Source of the DNA: Rhizobium mongolense subsp. loessense | Lineage (GTDB): Bacteria; Pseudomonadota; Alphaproteobacteria; Rhizobiales; Rhizobiaceae | Reading direction: 5' to 3' | Assembly: GCF_900099775.1 (NCBI RefSeq) | Contig: NZ_FMTM01000001.1 | Location: 1,178,001-1,242,000 of the forward strand | DNA length: 64,000 nt | Shown: in pieces, positions 63,772 through 64,000 of the stretch | Layout: each line of letters opens with the position of its first letter | How positions within the stretch are numbered: position 1 is the first letter of the stretch | Program-made: the position numbers and the translations under genes | Notes under the pieces: model-generated | Told to the model about the DNA's origin: nothing | Databases searched by the model: none | The model's input: only the letters and a program-made list of their open reading frames with translations

Positions 63772-64000
63772 TCACTTCGGCGCGAGCACCATCATCATCT
63801 GGCGGCCTTCAAGCTTCGGTTCGGCTTCGACCTTTGCAAATTCCAGTGTGTCGGCCTTGACCTGCTGCAGAAGCTTCATGCCGAGTTCCTGGTGGGCCAT
63901 TTCGCGGCCACGGAACTTCAGCGTCACCTTCACCTTGTCGCCTTCCTCAAAGAAGCGGCCCATAGCCTTCATCTTCACCTCATAATCATGGGTGTCGATG
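63772..64000 (-). CDS. infC: translation initiation factor IF-3, C-terminal part
   Basis: The coding frame leaves the right edge, so only about 75 C-terminal residues are present. [40 protein letters not shown] and MMMVLAPK are the IF3-C landmarks, which bind the 30S platform. Genes infC-rpmI-rplT in this order are standard. Confidence 0.97.
   Translation of the reverse strand, partial: IDTHDYEVKMKAMGRFFEEGDKVKVTLKFRGREMAHQELGMKLLQQVKADTLEFAKVEAEPKLEGRQMMMVLAPK

Noticed and set aside
1-64000. CRISPR arrays, rRNA or tRNA genes, toxin-antitoxin pairs and insertion sequences
   Set aside because: Looked for regularly spaced repeats, tRNA-like cloverleaf ends near the att sites and transposase motifs; none seen. 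The island uses a protein gene, not a tRNA, as target.

Overview
The window looks like a chromosomal segment of a fast-growing rhizobium (Rhizobium or a close Rhizobiaceae relative). The core genes (uppP, queG, guaA, xseA, pheST, rplT-rpmI-infC), their GC-rich codon use and the rhizobial flavour of the proteins (imelysin iron cluster, NDUFA9-like protein next to uppP, stress-type YciE ferritin-like protein) all point that way. Species cannot be fixed from sequence alone.

Layout. (1) 1-14.76 kb, core: tail of an NDUFA9-like protein, a 50-residue secreted peptide, uppP, a GST-queG-SDR operon, an RlpA-like lipoprotein-family gene with a TTG start, an RsmB-type methyltransferase, then a four-gene periplasmic iron-associated operon (imelysin, di-haem oxidoreductase, second imelysin, DUF1513 protein) behind a candidate Irr (ICE) box, a thioesterase, an MTA/SAH nucleosidase and guaA. 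(2) 14.745-40.795 kb, a genomic island: the last 14 bases around the guaA stop codon recur exactly at 40,782-40,795, only 14 bases from the convergent ogt gene. The left end carries a P4-type tyrosine recombinase, an AlpA-like regulator and five copies of TGACGGTAT that look like recombinase arm sites. Cargo: a frameshifted NTF2-like gene, small lipoprotein, LysR, L,D-transpeptidase, two related small proteins of unknown function, CPBP protease, an OmpR/histidine kinase pair, and then a dense block of redox enzymes (two Gfo/Idh oxidoreductases, aldo/keto reductase, alpha/beta hydrolase, two quinone reductases, two SDRs, pirin, F420-type NADP oxidoreductase) under LysR regulators. Its right part contains decaying genes (MFS, GNAT, DinB) and a C39-like peptidase. 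(3) 40.8-64 kb, core again: ogt, aspartoacylase-family protein, ArsC/Spx-like protein, ybaK, MarR-DoxX-GST, M29 aminopeptidase, EamA-MarR pair, NQO-xseA, an envelope-glycan-like module (GT-C membrane protein; GT2, methyltransferase and two small 4-TM proteins), Gfo/Idh, aldo/keto reductase, GNAT, M15-like peptidase, YciE, NTF2-like protein, pheT-pheS, rplT, rpmI and the 3' part of infC.

How the parts work together. The island is the main feature: its two ends, integrase, excision-type regulator and repeat array are all visible. Inside it, one LysR gene overlaps a dyad ATCCAT-N3-ATGGAT at its own start codon, and the same dyad precedes the adjacent Gfo/Idh gene, so a regulon can be read from sequence. 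In the core, the GT-C/GT2/small-membrane-protein set resembles the logic of undecaprenyl-phosphate sugar synthesis, flipping and transfer, and is the best candidate for an uncharacterised pathway.
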